The notes below the pieces were generated by a model that was given only the letters and a program-made list of their open reading frames with translations, was not told the origin of the DNA and ran no database searches. Below are positions 17,232 through 26,187 of a stretch of 50,809 nt of DNA, piece after piece (position 1 is the stretch's first letter; each line of letters opens with the position of its first letter). The position numbers were made by a program, and so were the translations under genes. The DNA lies in assembly GCA_026708005.1 (NCBI GenBank), contig JAPOVR010000060.1, positions 1 to 50,809 on the forward strand, read 5' to 3'. Source of the DNA: Actinomycetes bacterium (GTDB lineage Bacteria > Actinomycetota > Thermoleophilia > Gaiellales > Gaiellaceae).

Positions 17232-18992
17232 GCCCTCTCTACCTGCGTCCGTCCCCGCAGACGTGCGGTCGCCTCGACATCGACCTCGCCCGCTTGGGTG
17301 ACGACAACACCGTAGACGGACTCAGCCTGCTCACGGGAGACCCAGCCCTGGAGGATGTCGCGGCGAACGCGCTCGGGGTCGCGCTCGGTCGGCGGGCCAT
17401 AGCCGCCGCCACCTCAGGAGGCCGAGATGATCGTCTCACCCGGCTCGAGTCGGGCCCGCTCGGGGCTGGCCTCGACGAGATCGCCCGAGACGAGTCGCTT
17501 GTACTGGGTTGCCCGGGGCCCCGGCCTGCCCGCCTCGCACGCCCTGCGCCGGCGTCACCGTTCCATCGCTCGTGTACATGACGTCGATCGAGCAACCGAC
17601 AGGTCCGTACTCGACGGTGGCTCCCGGCGCCCCCTGAACCGTCCCGCGCCCTCGCTGTCCCTGATGATCCGCTGGTCCTCGATCCGAATCGGATGCCGTC
17701 GCTCGTCCATCTCCAAGCTGTCATGCAACACCGCCCCGGACACGATCGGTACGGCGTCCAGCAGCTAGCCGTCGCCCCCGGCATGCCCGCACCGCCCGTC
17801 ACCGCAGGCAGGATCGCCTGGTTGATGAACGACGTGCCTCCCGTGCGCGGGTCGTCGCCTGAGAGAACGCCGAAGGCCGGCGGCATGTTCACGCCCGCCT
17901 CCGCCATGCCGACGCCCTCCCCAAGCTCGGCGATCACGCGTGCGATCGCATTGATGACGCGGTCGGTCGGGCTCATCCCGCACGAGCAGCACGCCGGGTG
18001 GCGCGGGATCCCCGCCACACAGTTCTCCCGTAGGAGGACGTTGACGCGCCGGAAGCTCCCGGCGTTGGGAGGAACCGGTTGCGACAGGCTGTTGAAGACC
18101 GCGATCAGCGCGGCGCCCCGCGCGTAGGCCTCGGTCATGTTGAACCCACAGGGCATGCAGCCGGGGTTGTCGCGCAGGTCGACCTCGACGAGCCCGTCGT
18201 CCGGCCGGATGTCGACTGTCACCGAGAGCGGGATCCCGTCGGGGATGGCCGGAAATGGGTCGTGCGCGGTCGTGGCGACGATGCGCCCGCTGGGCAGCTC
18301 TCAAACCGCCTCGACCATGCGCTGCTCGCTGTAGCCGAACCAGCTTCGCGCGTACGCGTGGAGCGTCTCCCAGCCGTACTCGTCTCCCATCTCGAGCAGG
18401 AGCCGCTCGCCGATTCGCGCGGCGCCGATCTGCGCGAGGTAGTCGCCGCGCCAGTCGTCGGGCACGCGAATCTGCATACGGCACATGCGGATGATGTCCT
18501 CGCAGTCCGTGTAGTCCTCCTGGATCCTCGTGTGCGCGAAGATCAGCGTCCCTCGTCGTAGACATCCCGCGCCGTCGAGGAGTAGGTGGTGGGCCGCGAC
18601 GCCCCGCAGTCGGCGACGTGCGCCTTGGTGAAGACCGTGAAGTAGTGCGTCCCGTCCTCGTCGATCACGGGCACGAGAATCGAGTGGTCGGCGGGATGCG
18701 TGTTCCCGCGGTAGGGCGAGTTGTTGAGGAAGACATCGCCGAGGCGAAGCTCCGGATGGAGCTCGTGCAGCGCGCGGGCAGCGAGGTCGCCGCCGAGCAC
18801 GTGGATCGGCAGAGACTCCGCCGCGGCCAGGAACTCGCAGTCTCTTGTGATGATCGCGCAGGAGAGGTCTCGCGCCGTCGCGAGCACCCCGGAGCGGCTC
18901 GTGCGGAAGAGCGTGTTGATCATCGCCCGTACCACGCCCTCGAAGCGGTTCGAGAGCACTGCCAGGTCAACGCCGTCGAGCTCACGCGTCAT
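17228..18992 (-). pseudogene. hyuB: Hydantoinase B-type subunit (set 3), decayed
   Basis: Pieces in three frames add up to a full-length HyuB of about 588 codons. The N-terminus (M-T-R-E-L-D-G-V-D, G-D-V-F-L-N-N-S-P-Y) is intact to about 18550, where a three-base G run has lost one base. It then continues through M-C-R-M-Q-I-R-V-P-D to TGA at 18303-18301 (probably a former CGA Arg). After G-G-A-G-M-P-G, another G is missing from the run at 17775-17779, followed by TAG at 17767-17765 where relatives have Trp (G-D-G-W). Further G loss at 17630-17634, a shift near 17510 and TGA at 17416-17414 complete the ruin. At least four frameshifts and three stops make this a real pseudogene even if one or two are read errors. 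The gene overlaps hyuA3 by four bases, as in live pairs. Confidence 0.9.
17256..17392 (-). repeat. Duplicated fragment of a hyuB 3' end (copy 2, in place)
   Basis: This is the original position of the 137-base segment found again at 16563-16699, in the same orientation 693 bases away. It encodes the conserved HyuB tail (E-R-D-P-E-R-V-R-R-D, E-Q-A-E-S-V-Y-G-V-V). The two copies differ at about 14 positions and have no gaps. Confidence 0.85.
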
Positions 18993-21077
18993 TGCGCACC
19001 GCCGGGAAGTATCGAGAGGCTCCCGCCGGCCGTTCGCTCCGCCGCGGCGCCGGCTTCGAGCACGACCGTCGTGACCGGTGACTCGATGATCGCCGGCCCG
19101 CGGAGCGTGTCGCCCGCCTCGAGACGCTCGAGGAGGGCGGTGGTGGTGCCACCATGCCCTCGCCGGCGAAGTAGGCTGAGCGCCGCCCGTTCGACTCGCG
19201 CGGTCCGGCGGCCACGGGAGGCAAACTGCGGAAGGCTGACGTCACGAAGCCTGCAGCTGACGCGAGCGTGCCAGGTGACGAGCTCGATCTCGGAGGCGGG
19301 GTCGTCGACGGCGAAGAGCTCTGCGTGAGCCGCGTGGAAGTCCTGGCGAAGCTGCTCGACGTCGGCCGGCGAGCCGAACCGCGTGACGCGCACTGGCACA
19401 GCGATCTCCCAGGTCTGGCCGACGTAGCGGCCCTCGACCGACAACTCGATGTCGGTCTCGGCGGCGTCGGCCGCGGGTCCATCCTGGAAGTTGCGGCACT
19501 CGTCGGCAAGCTCGGACAGCACCCCGTTGACCGCCTCGACGTCGAAGTCGCCGGTCGTGGTCAGGCAGGTGCGCGAGAACTCGCCGCTCAGGTCGGACAA
19601 GAGCGCGCCGGGCGCACTCAACGCCGCGGCGGGCTCGGGAATGATAACGCGCACGCAGCCCAGCCGCCGGGCGATCGCGACCGCATTGAGGCCGGCCGCG
19701 CCGCCGCTCACTAGCGCCGCGGCCCGGGGATCGATCCCCTGGTTGGCTGTGATCTCCTCGATCGCGCGCGCCATCCTCTCGGTCACCAGCCGCAGCACGG
19801 CGGCGGCGCCCTCCTCGAGCCCAAGGCCGAGCGGCCTGGCGACATGCGCTCCCAGCGCCCGCTCAACCACCTCGACGTCGAGGCGCATCGCCCCGCTGAG
19901 GAGGTAGCCGGGATCGATATAGCCCAGGACGAGGCGGCGTCCGTCACCGTCGGCTGCATCCCGCCCCGCCCGTAACAGGCCGGCCCGGGCTCGGCCCCTG
20001 CGCTCTCCGGGCCCACGTGGAGCAGGCCCCCCCGAGTCGACACGCGCCAGGCTTCCCCCGCCCGCGCCGATGCTGCGGACGTCGATCGACGGGAAGCCGG
20101 TCATGTGGCCGAAGAACGGGTCGCCGAGCCAGGTCTCCTGCGTGAGCGGGATCTGGCCGCGCCGTACGACGCTGACATCGTAGCTCGTGCCGCCCGCGTC
20201 GGTGACGACGATCGTCTCGGCAGCCGCCTCGGCGCGCGCGTACTCGCGTCCGGCGACCGGTGACATCGCCGGGCCGGAGCCGATCGAGAGAATCGGCTTC
20301 TGGGCCATGTCGTCTGCGTCGACGAGGCCGCCGCTCGGGGTGACCAGGAGCACCCGGCTCTCGGGCGGCAGACCGGCGTCGCGAAGCCGCTCTGCCAGGC
20401 CACGCAGGTACGAGGTCATGACCGGCTTCAGCGAGGCGTCGATCGCGGTCGCCGACGCGCGCCGGTACTCGCGGATGGTGGGGTTGAGGGCATGCGAGAG
20501 CGTGTACGGGGGGCACCTGGCAACAGCTCGTCGAGCAGCGCGCCACGCCGCGCTCGTGCTGCGGGTTGACGGTCGACCACAGCAAGCAGATCGGCACGGT
20601 CTCGACACCGCCGGCTCCCAGCTCTCGGGCGATCTCCGTTGCGGCGATCTTATCGAGGGCACGGAAGATCTCGCCATCGGCCCCGATGCGCTCGGGCACC
20701 TCGTACGCGAGCGCGCGGGGCACGTAGAGCTCCGGGTAGGGCCGCGACCAGTCGAAGATGTCGGTGCGGCCGCCCTCGCGAAACAGCAGGATGCCGGGAT
20801 GTCCGCGCGTGGTCAGGAACGCGGTGCGCGCCGTCGTGCCGGTGAGGATCGCGTTGGTCGCACGGGTCGTGCCGTGGAGAAAGAGCTCAGCCTGGCCGAG
20901 CAAGATCCGGCGATCGGTCCCGAGATTCCGCGCCCCTCGCTCGAGGGCGTCGAGCACACCCTGCGTGGGATCGTCCGGCGTCGTAGCCGCCTTGAACAGG
21001 TGGAACCGCCCCTCGGCGTCCTCGACGACGAGATCGGTGAATGTTCCACCCGTGTCGACCGCGAATCGCATCGCCAC
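18989..21077 (-). pseudogene. hyuA: Hydantoinase A-type subunit (set 3), decayed
   Basis: Three frames together give a HyuA of about 695 codons. From ATG 21077 it shows V-D-T-G-G-T-F-T-D-L-V, then H-G-T-T-R-A-T-N-A, up to about 20540, where two indels occur within about 35 bases. The central part ([29 protein letters not shown]) lies in another frame. A seven-base G run (20027-20033 on the plus strand as C) has one base too many, and a further shift near 19940 restores the frame around [10 protein letters not shown]. The C-terminal third is open to 18989. The gene ends in an ATGA overlap with hyuB3 and lies 28 bases after the alpha/beta hydrolase gene. No active subunit can be made without correcting the frame. 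Confidence 0.88.
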
Positions 21078-21105
21078 TCACCCGCCCGCCCGCGGTCGGA
21101 ACCGC

Positions 21106-21927
21106 TCAGTCCTGCGTCAGGAAGTCGACGGTGAGCTCGGTCATGCGCTCGGGTGTCTCGAGCAGCGTTGTGTGTCCCGCCCCCTCGATCACCTCGAGCC
21201 TCGCGTTCGGGATGTGCTCGGCGATGTAGCGCATCCCGGCACCGCTGGGCGCCTGCACGAGCGGCGTATTGTTGTCGAGCTCCCCGCAGACGACGAGCGT
21301 CGGCGACTGGATCTTCGGCAGATCGTCGCGGAGGTCTGCCTCGGTCATCGCCTCGCAGGCGCTGCACCAGTTCTCGGCTGTCGTCATCTGGCCGAGTAGC
21401 CGTGCCACCTCCTCGACCATCGGCTCGCCACCGGCAGGCGAATCGAGGTACTCGGCCGAGAGCGCGATCGTGACGAGGTCGTACGCAAGCGGCTTGGCGT
21501 CGACGCCGTAGGCCCGGGCGAGTGCCTTTCGCACCTCGAACTGGGCCTTGCACATGAAATCGAACTTCGCCGCAGTCGCTCCTAGAATGAGCCGATCGAC
21601 CTTCTCGGGGTACCTTGACGCGAGCCTGATCGCGATCATGCCACCGGTCGAGGACGAGTGGACGTGCGTGCGCTCGATGCCGATTAAGTCGAGGAGCTCA
21701 GCGACCTCGTCGGCCCACGAGTCGATCGTGTACTTGCGCTCGGGCTTGTCGCTATGGCCGTTTCCGATCTGATCCGTGTCGATCACCGTGAAGTGCTTGC
21801 CCATCTCGTCGGTGACCCGGGTGAAGTTGAGATGGGCGAAGCCGGCGCCGCCGATCTGGAGCACGTGTGGACCCGAGCCCTTGATCTCGTACCACATGCG
21901 GTTTCCCTCGATCATTGCGTGTGGCAT
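21106..21927 (-). CDS. Alpha/beta hydrolase with S-x-S-T-G-G elbow
   Basis: This 273-residue hydrolase of the alpha/beta fold is probably cytoplasmic. The oxyanion segment is I-G-G-A-G-F near residue 25. The nucleophile elbow reads H-S-S-S-T-G-G near 94, so the usual G-x-S-x-G has Ser in its first position and Thr after the nucleophile. The acid Asp lies in C-G-E-L-D-N-N-T-P near 222 and the His in E-G-A-G-H-T-T-L near 255. The start is firm: AAGGAGGAGG precedes ATG 21927. It leads the hyuA3-hyuB3 remnants and follows the FAD oxidase, so it may be an esterase or lactonase step of a former pathway. No specific substrate can be named. Confidence 0.82.
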   Translation of the reverse strand: MPHAMIEGNRMWYEIKGSGPHVLQIGGAGFAHLNFTRVTDEMGKHFTVIDTDQIGNGHSDKPERKYTIDSWADEVAELLDLIGIERTHVHSSSTGGMIAIRLASRYPEKVDRLILGATAAKFDFMCKAQFEVRKALARAYGVDAKPLAYDLVTIALSAEYLDSPAGGEPMVEEVARLLGQMTTAENWCSACEAMTEADLRDDLPKIQSPTLVVCGELDNNTPLVQAPSGAGMRYIAEHIPNARLEVIEGAGHTTLLETPERMTELTVDFLTQD

Positions 21928-21972
21928 ACGTCCTCCTCCTTGGGCGTCGGTCGCTCCGTGTGCGAGGCCGGT

Positions 21973-23427
21973 CTAGGCACTCCGTGGCTTGATGTTCTGC
22001 TGGCCTGTGAAGAAGTTCGTCGGGTCGTACTTCGTCTTCACGTCGACGAGCCGCGCGTACTTCTCCTCGCCGTATGAGCCTCGGATCCTGTCCTCACCTT
22101 CCTCGCCGAGGTAGTTGACGTAGGCGCCGCCGTCGGAGTACTGCAGCAGTGCCTCCCAGAGCTCGGTGGCCCACCTGATCTGCTCCTCCCGATCCCCGGG
22201 CTCCCTCCAGACGGTGAACGTGCCATGCAGGTACGGAGCGCTTCGGTGCCCGACGGCGGACTCGTCGTCGCCGACGCGCGAGATGGCGCCCTCCATGTGG
22301 CCGATCTCGAAGAAGCAGGTCGGCTGGATCGAGAGCGCGTCTGCGTGACCGGCACCTGCGGTTGGTGCCTTGAACCGATCGCAGTGGTTGACGATGACCT
22401 CGATCGCCTCGTCCGGCAGCTCGCGCAGGTAGTCCGACTTCCAGTAGCGGCCGAATCCCGGCTGCCACGCCTCGTCTGAGCCCTTCTGCAGATCGACGTA
22501 GGAGATCCGGTCGACCGTGTCGACCACCGGCTTGCCGAACTGGCGCAACCGATCCATCACCCGCTCGCCCTCGCCCAGATCCCCTGACCAGGCCGGGCAG
22601 AGCGCCACCGTGCGGGCACCGTGGAGCTCCCGAGGAAGCTCGGGCGCCTTGGGCGCGTTCAAGATGATCACGAACGAGGTGAGCTCCTCGGGCTCGTCGG
22701 CCGCGAGCTCACGGTAGAAGCGCAGCATGTCGGTTGCCCGCTCTCCCGAGTACATGAGGAGCCCGGCGAGCAACGGACCGACCCGATGCAGCTGATACTC
22801 GAACTCGGTGACGATCCCGAAGTTGCCGCCGCCTCCGCGCAGCGCCCAGAGCAGGTCGGGGTTCTCCTCGGCGTCGGTTCTGATGAGCTCGCCCTCGGCG
22901 GTGACGACGTCGGCCGCGACGAGGTTGTCGCAGGCGAGCCCGTGCTTACGCATGAGCCAGCCGATGCCGCCGCCGAGCGTGAGCCCGCCGATGCCGGTGA
23001 TCGAGTTGACCCCGCCGGTGGTGGCGAGCCCGAACGCCTGCGCAGCGTGATCGACCTCACCCCAGGTGCATCCGCCCTGTGCGCGGATGCGCTGGGCGAC
23101 CAGGTCGACGCGGGTACCCCGCATCGGCCCAAGATCGATGACCAGGCCACCCTCGCACGATGCGGCGCCGGAGATGTTGTGGCCGGCGCAGCGCACCGAA
23201 GCCCGAACGTCGTGCGAGCGCGCCCACTTCACGCATGCGATCACATCGGCGACATCGACGCAGCGTGCGATCACCGCCGGGTAGCGCTGGATGTCCGCGT
23301 TCCAGAGCTGGCGGACCTCGTCGTACGAGGCGGCGTCCGGCTCCAGGAGCTCGCCTCGAAGGTGTGCGCGAAGCTCGCTGGCCGTCGATGCCGAGATGGC
23401 CCTTTGTGTGATCGCAGCGCTGCTCAT
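21973..23427 (-). CDS. FAD-linked oxidoreductase of the berberine-bridge-enzyme type
   Basis: This 484-residue enzyme has the FAD_binding_4 (p-cresol methylhydroxylase-like) N-terminal fold and a C-terminal BBE motif. His83 in R-C-A-G-H-N-I-S-G is in the place of the covalent 8-alpha-histidyl FAD link. G-G-L-T-L-G-G-G-I-G-W-L near residue 147 binds the dinucleotide part, and Y-D-P-T-N-F-F near the end is the BBE signature. The second, cysteinyl FAD bond of bicovalent members seems absent, since that stretch reads A-T-T-G-G-V-N-S-I-T-G without Cys. Such enzymes oxidise alcohols, sugars or amines with oxygen. A purine-rich GAGGAGAGGG precedes ATG 23427. No export signal is evident. It probably forms an operon with the SDR upstream. 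Confidence 0.87.
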   Translation of the reverse strand: MSSAAITQRAISASTASELRAHLRGELLEPDAASYDEVRQLWNADIQRYPAVIARCVDVADVIACVKWARSHDVRASVRCAGHNISGAASCEGGLVIDLGPMRGTRVDLVAQRIRAQGGCTWGEVDHAAQAFGLATTGGVNSITGIGGLTLGGGIGWLMRKHGLACDNLVAADVVTAEGELIRTDAEENPDLLWALRGGGGNFGIVTEFEYQLHRVGPLLAGLLMYSGERATDMLRFYRELAADEPEELTSFVIILNAPKAPELPRELHGARTVALCPAWSGDLGEGERVMDRLRQFGKPVVDTVDRISYVDLQKGSDEAWQPGFGRYWKSDYLRELPDEAIEVIVNHCDRFKAPTAGAGHADALSIQPTCFFEIGHMEGAISRVGDDESAVGHRSAPYLHGTFTVWREPGDREEQIRWATELWEALLQYSDGGAYVNYLGEEGEDRIRGSYGEEKYARLVDVKTKYDPTNFFTGQQNIKPRSA

Positions 23428-23445
23428 CCCTCTCCTCGCCTATGT

Positions 23446-24192
23446 TCAGAGATTGAGCTCCTTGCCTGCGCCCAGGCCCCCGTCGACGGGGAGCGCGACC
23501 CCCGTGACGAAGCTTGCCTCGTCGCTCGCCAGGTAGACGAACGCGTCGGCGATGTCGCGCGGCTCACCCAGCCGACCCGCAGGTGCGAAGGTCGTCGCTG
23601 AAGCTCGTGTGGCAGCCGGGTCGGGCTGGTGGTTGAAGATGCCGTCTAGCATCGGCGTCTGGACCATGCCCGGGCAGACGCAGTTGGCGCGGATGCCGTG
23701 CGGCGCTCCGTCGATGGCAAGGCACTTCGTCAACATGACGACACCCGCCTTCGCGGCGCAGTAGACGGCCTGCCCTCCGGTCGCCATGACACCGAGGATC
23801 GAGGCGGTGGACAGGATCGCGCCACCGTACTCGACGAGATAGGGCCAGGCCGCCTTGACGGTTAGGTAGACGCCGGTGAGGTTGGTTGCGAGCCCGTCGT
23901 CCCACTCATCGAGCTCGACGGTATCCAGCGTCCCGAGGACGGGCCGTCCTGCGTTGCACACGACGGTCGTCAGACCGCCCATCCGCTCGGCGGCCGCCTG
24001 CACGGCGGCCTCAGTGCTCTCGCGCGAGCGGACGTCGAGGACGACGTCGCCGCCTGCGAGGTCGCCCACGACAACCTGCGCGCCTTCCTCGGCGAAACGG
24101 CGCGCGACGGCTTGCCCGATCCCCGAGGCTCCGCCGGTGACGAGCGCGCGCTGCCCGGCTAGTCGCCCCATGCCGACCTGCTGCGCGTGCAC
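23446..24192 (-). CDS. Short-chain dehydrogenase/reductase (SDR)
   Basis: This 248-residue classical SDR oxidises or reduces a hydroxyl/keto group with NAD(P). Visible motifs are T-G-G-A-S-G-I-G (residues 19-26) for the cofactor, D-L-A near 45 (an Asp that favours NAD), C-N-A-G near 83, the catalytic Ser in L-S-T-A-S-I-L-G, and Y-C-A-A-K with the catalytic Tyr and Lys. The C-terminal V-T-G-V-A-L-P-V-D-G-G is typical. GTG 24192 has a good AAGGAG site seven bases before it. The ATG seven codons later is a weaker alternative. It precedes the FAD oxidase by 18 bases, so both may act on the same alcohol or ketone. Confidence 0.9.
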   Translation of the reverse strand: MHAQQVGMGRLAGQRALVTGGASGIGQAVARRFAEEGAQVVVGDLAGGDVVLDVRSRESTEAAVQAAAERMGGLTTVVCNAGRPVLGTLDTVELDEWDDGLATNLTGVYLTVKAAWPYLVEYGGAILSTASILGVMATGGQAVYCAAKAGVVMLTKCLAIDGAPHGIRANCVCPGMVQTPMLDGIFNHQPDPAATRASATTFAPAGRLGEPRDIADAFVYLASDEASFVTGVALPVDGGLGAGKELNL

Positions 24193-24264
24193 AGCTCGTC
24201 TCCTTCCCGTTCGCCGTCGCTTGCGCGAGAGAATCTCACCATTGGGGTCGCGCTGTCAACAGCC

Positions 24265-24681
24265 TCACGCGCCGCTCATCGCGGCGTCGGTGACGGCGAT
24301 CGCCTCGATCTCGATCATGAGCTCTGGAAACGCCAGGGCCGACACCTCGATCATCGTCGATGCCGGGTACGGCGGCGTGAAGTACTTCGCTCGGAGCTCG
24401 ACGATGCTCGAGAGGTGGGCGATGTCGGTGAGATAGATCGTGACCTTGATGATGTTGTCGAGCTTCGAGCCGTTGGTCTCAAGAATGGTCTGAATGTTCT
24501 CGAGGATCTGTACCGCCTGAGCATCGAAGTCCCCGGCCCCGACGACGTCCATGTTCGAGTCGACGGCGACCTGTCCGGACAGGATGAGCACGTCACCGAT
24601 CTTCCAGCCTGGCGCGATGCGGTTCGGCTCGAACGCCCAGGGCTCGACGGTGAGCTGGCTGATCTCAGTCTTACCGGGCAT
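24265..24681 (-). CDS. Rid/YjgF-family protein lacking the RidA arginine
   Basis: This 138-residue protein belongs to the Rid family of trimeric enamine/imine-handling proteins. Family landmarks are G-D-V-L-I-L-S-G-Q, D-F-D-A-Q-A-V-Q-I-L-E-N-I-Q near residue 55, K-V-T-I-Y-L-T-D near 80 and E-I-E-A-I-A near the C-terminus. True RidA has P-A-R-S/T before the final strand. Here it reads P-A-S-T, so the deaminase arginine is missing, as in the Rid2-Rid7 subgroups that sit in catabolic operons. GGAGGCAGC precedes ATG 24681. It heads the minus-strand group of SDR, FAD oxidase and hydrolase, and may handle a reactive pathway intermediate (inference). Confidence 0.87.
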   Translation of the reverse strand: MPGKTEISQLTVEPWAFEPNRIAPGWKIGDVLILSGQVAVDSNMDVVGAGDFDAQAVQILENIQTILETNGSKLDNIIKVTIYLTDIAHLSSIVELRAKYFTPPYPASTMIEVSALAFPELMIEIEAIAVTDAAMSGA

Positions 24682-24714
24682 GCTGCCTCCTCTGCTGAGC
24701 TGACGCTCTGCAGG

Positions 24715-25125
24715 CTACTCGCGCACGCGATGGCAGTCAGGGCCGCCGGACGGCAGGTCGGCGAGTCCGTAGGCCCGCTCTAGGTTGCCGCGGAGCAGCA
24801 GCTCCCTGGTTTCCTCGTCGAAGCCCAGCTCGTCCACCTCGGCTGGGCCTTGCTCGAAGGCGAGGCACAGGTCGTTCGTGCCGAGCATGGCCTGCTCGCG
24901 CCCTTCGCCCTCGATGTACTCGACGAGCTCGGGCGCCCAGCGGCTCGCCGGGACGCTGTCGGCGCCGGTGGAGACGTTGGCGTTCTTTCACGCCACCGCG
25001 ACCAGCTCGCGCTCCCAGGGGTAGCCGGTGTGGGCACCGATCAGTTTCAGCTCAGGGAACGCGACCGCGAGCTCGTCACCGCCCTTGTCCAGCAAGGGCT
25101 GTCCCCCCGCCGCGGCCGTATCAGC
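24715..25125 (-). pseudogene. Amidohydrolase_2-type C-terminal fragment with in-frame TGA
   Basis: On the minus strand the frame reads L-A-V-A-F-P-E-L-K-L-I-G-A-H-T-G-Y-P-W-E-R-E-L-V-A-V-A. It then meets TGA at 24990-24988 and continues K-N-A-N-V-S-T-G-A-D, G-R-E-Q-A-M-L-G-T-N-D, L-L-R-G-N-L-E-R-A-Y-G-L to TAG 24717-24715. This is the C-terminal half of a metal-dependent TIM-barrel hydrolase or decarboxylase: the H-x-G-Y-P-W motif and the G-T-N-D near the end are typical. Relatives have Trp or a similar residue at the stop (A-W-K-N), so TGG to TGA is likely. The N-terminal half is missing. Homology fades above about 25110, near the IS element. Confidence 0.75.
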
Positions 25126-25501
25126 CTGCCCTGAAACGAGGCGTCCCCCCAACAGAGCTCGCCCGCAACACCGGCCGCACACGCCAAGCGGTCACCCTCG
25201 ACACCGACAGCCACGTAATCACGTCCACGACGACAACCAGCCCCTCGCCTGGGAAGCACACGGGCCCGCCACCAAGACGAACGCCCCTGTGCGGACACAC
25301 CCCAGCCAACACCGAAACAGGATCAGGGAACCCCGTAAACCAGAACCCCGCACAAAAGGAGAGACTACGCCGATTCCGTCTTAGGCCATCCGGCTCGCCC
25401 GGATTGAACCTTTGGATCGCCGGTGGGACCAGCCGCATGAAGAGCCCTCTTCACCAGCCCCGGCGACCCTTAAGGTACAGTCGGTCCCTCACCCACCACC
25501 A
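25126..25501. other. Degenerate region beside the IS element
   Basis: About 375 bases carry no gene I would defend. A plus-strand frame from about 25120 reads L-K-R-G-V-P-P-T-E-L-A-R-N-T-G-R-T-R-Q-A-V, which looks like a helix-turn-helix of a transposase or regulator. It degenerates within 40 residues, so it may be a remnant. The segment is less GC-rich than its surroundings, consistent with foreign or decayed DNA. Confidence 0.35.
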
Positions 25502-25522
25502 GGAAGTACATATTTGTATTGA
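25502..25522 (+). repeat. Left terminal inverted repeat of the IS
   Basis: The element's left end shares GTAC and TTGTATTGA with the right end when both are read inward, with an extra ATAT between the blocks here. It is AT-rich against a GC-rich background. Confidence 0.55.
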
Positions 25523-25582
25523 CTCCGGTTAGGCGCTCTGATGCTGTCGTGTGGGTGTGGAACCGACGCCGGGCACTGGTGC

Positions 25583-26107
25583 CTATCCCTGACCTGTAGG
25601 GAGGCCGATCCTCACCAGCAACTCGGCGATCGACTGCGGCCGCGCCGCCGCCAGCTCGCGGCTGTCCCGGTCGTCGCGCAACCGGTGCGGGTTCCGCAGC
25701 AGCTGGCGCGCATACGACGCTGCCGTCTTGTGCGGTTGCTTAGTCTACTTCGTGATCCTGGGCTGCCTGGGCTCTGTTAGCCGCCTCACCTCCGCCATCC
25801 TCTGTCTCGGCATACGCAACGGCACCACCGGAGCCCGGCCGCACCGCAGGCCACGCACCCACACACAACTGTACAGCCGGCCGCCCACAAGGGCCCCGGC
25901 GTTGTTGCCAAGGTCGCCCATCTCCCAGCGGCCGTCGATCGGCTCCAACGGTCTGCGCACCGCCATGCCCCACACGATCATGCCGGCCGTCACCAGCACG
26001 CTGGTCAGCACCGCCGGCACCATCAGCGGCACCCACAGCGCGCACAGCAGCCACAGCCGCGCGTCAGGTGTCATCTCTTGCGGGGGGAGCGTATTTAGCC
26101 GTTCCAC
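25583..26107 (-). pseudogene. IS passenger gene for a small membrane protein, interrupted by TAG
   Basis: The frame from 26107 encodes M-E-R-L-N-T-L-P-P-Q-E-M, then one or two hydrophobic helices (W-L-L-C-A-L-W-V-P-L-M and V-L-T-S-V-L-V-T-A-G-M). A basic tail follows, up to TAG at 25747-25745 (120 residues). The same frame stays open after that stop for another 53 codons (Q-P-H-K-T-A-A-S-Y-A-R-Q, then S-I-A-E-L-L-V-R-I-G) and ends at TAG 25585-25583. The protein is not one I recognise. It lies downstream of the transposase on the same strand within the IS ends, so it is a passenger. It could be a working 120-residue protein or a broken longer one. Confidence 0.4.
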
Positions 26108-26187
26108 TACGGAGCCCTTGAGGCCGCCTGCCCACCAGGAGGCCTCGCCGATTCTGCCCGCCGAGGACCTACAGGATGCGGACTGGG

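Noticed and set aside
25385..25440. A tRNA T-arm-like string (GGTTCAATCC on the minus strand)
   Set aside because: The flanking bases do not pair as a T stem, and no acceptor, D or anticodon arm can be drawn.
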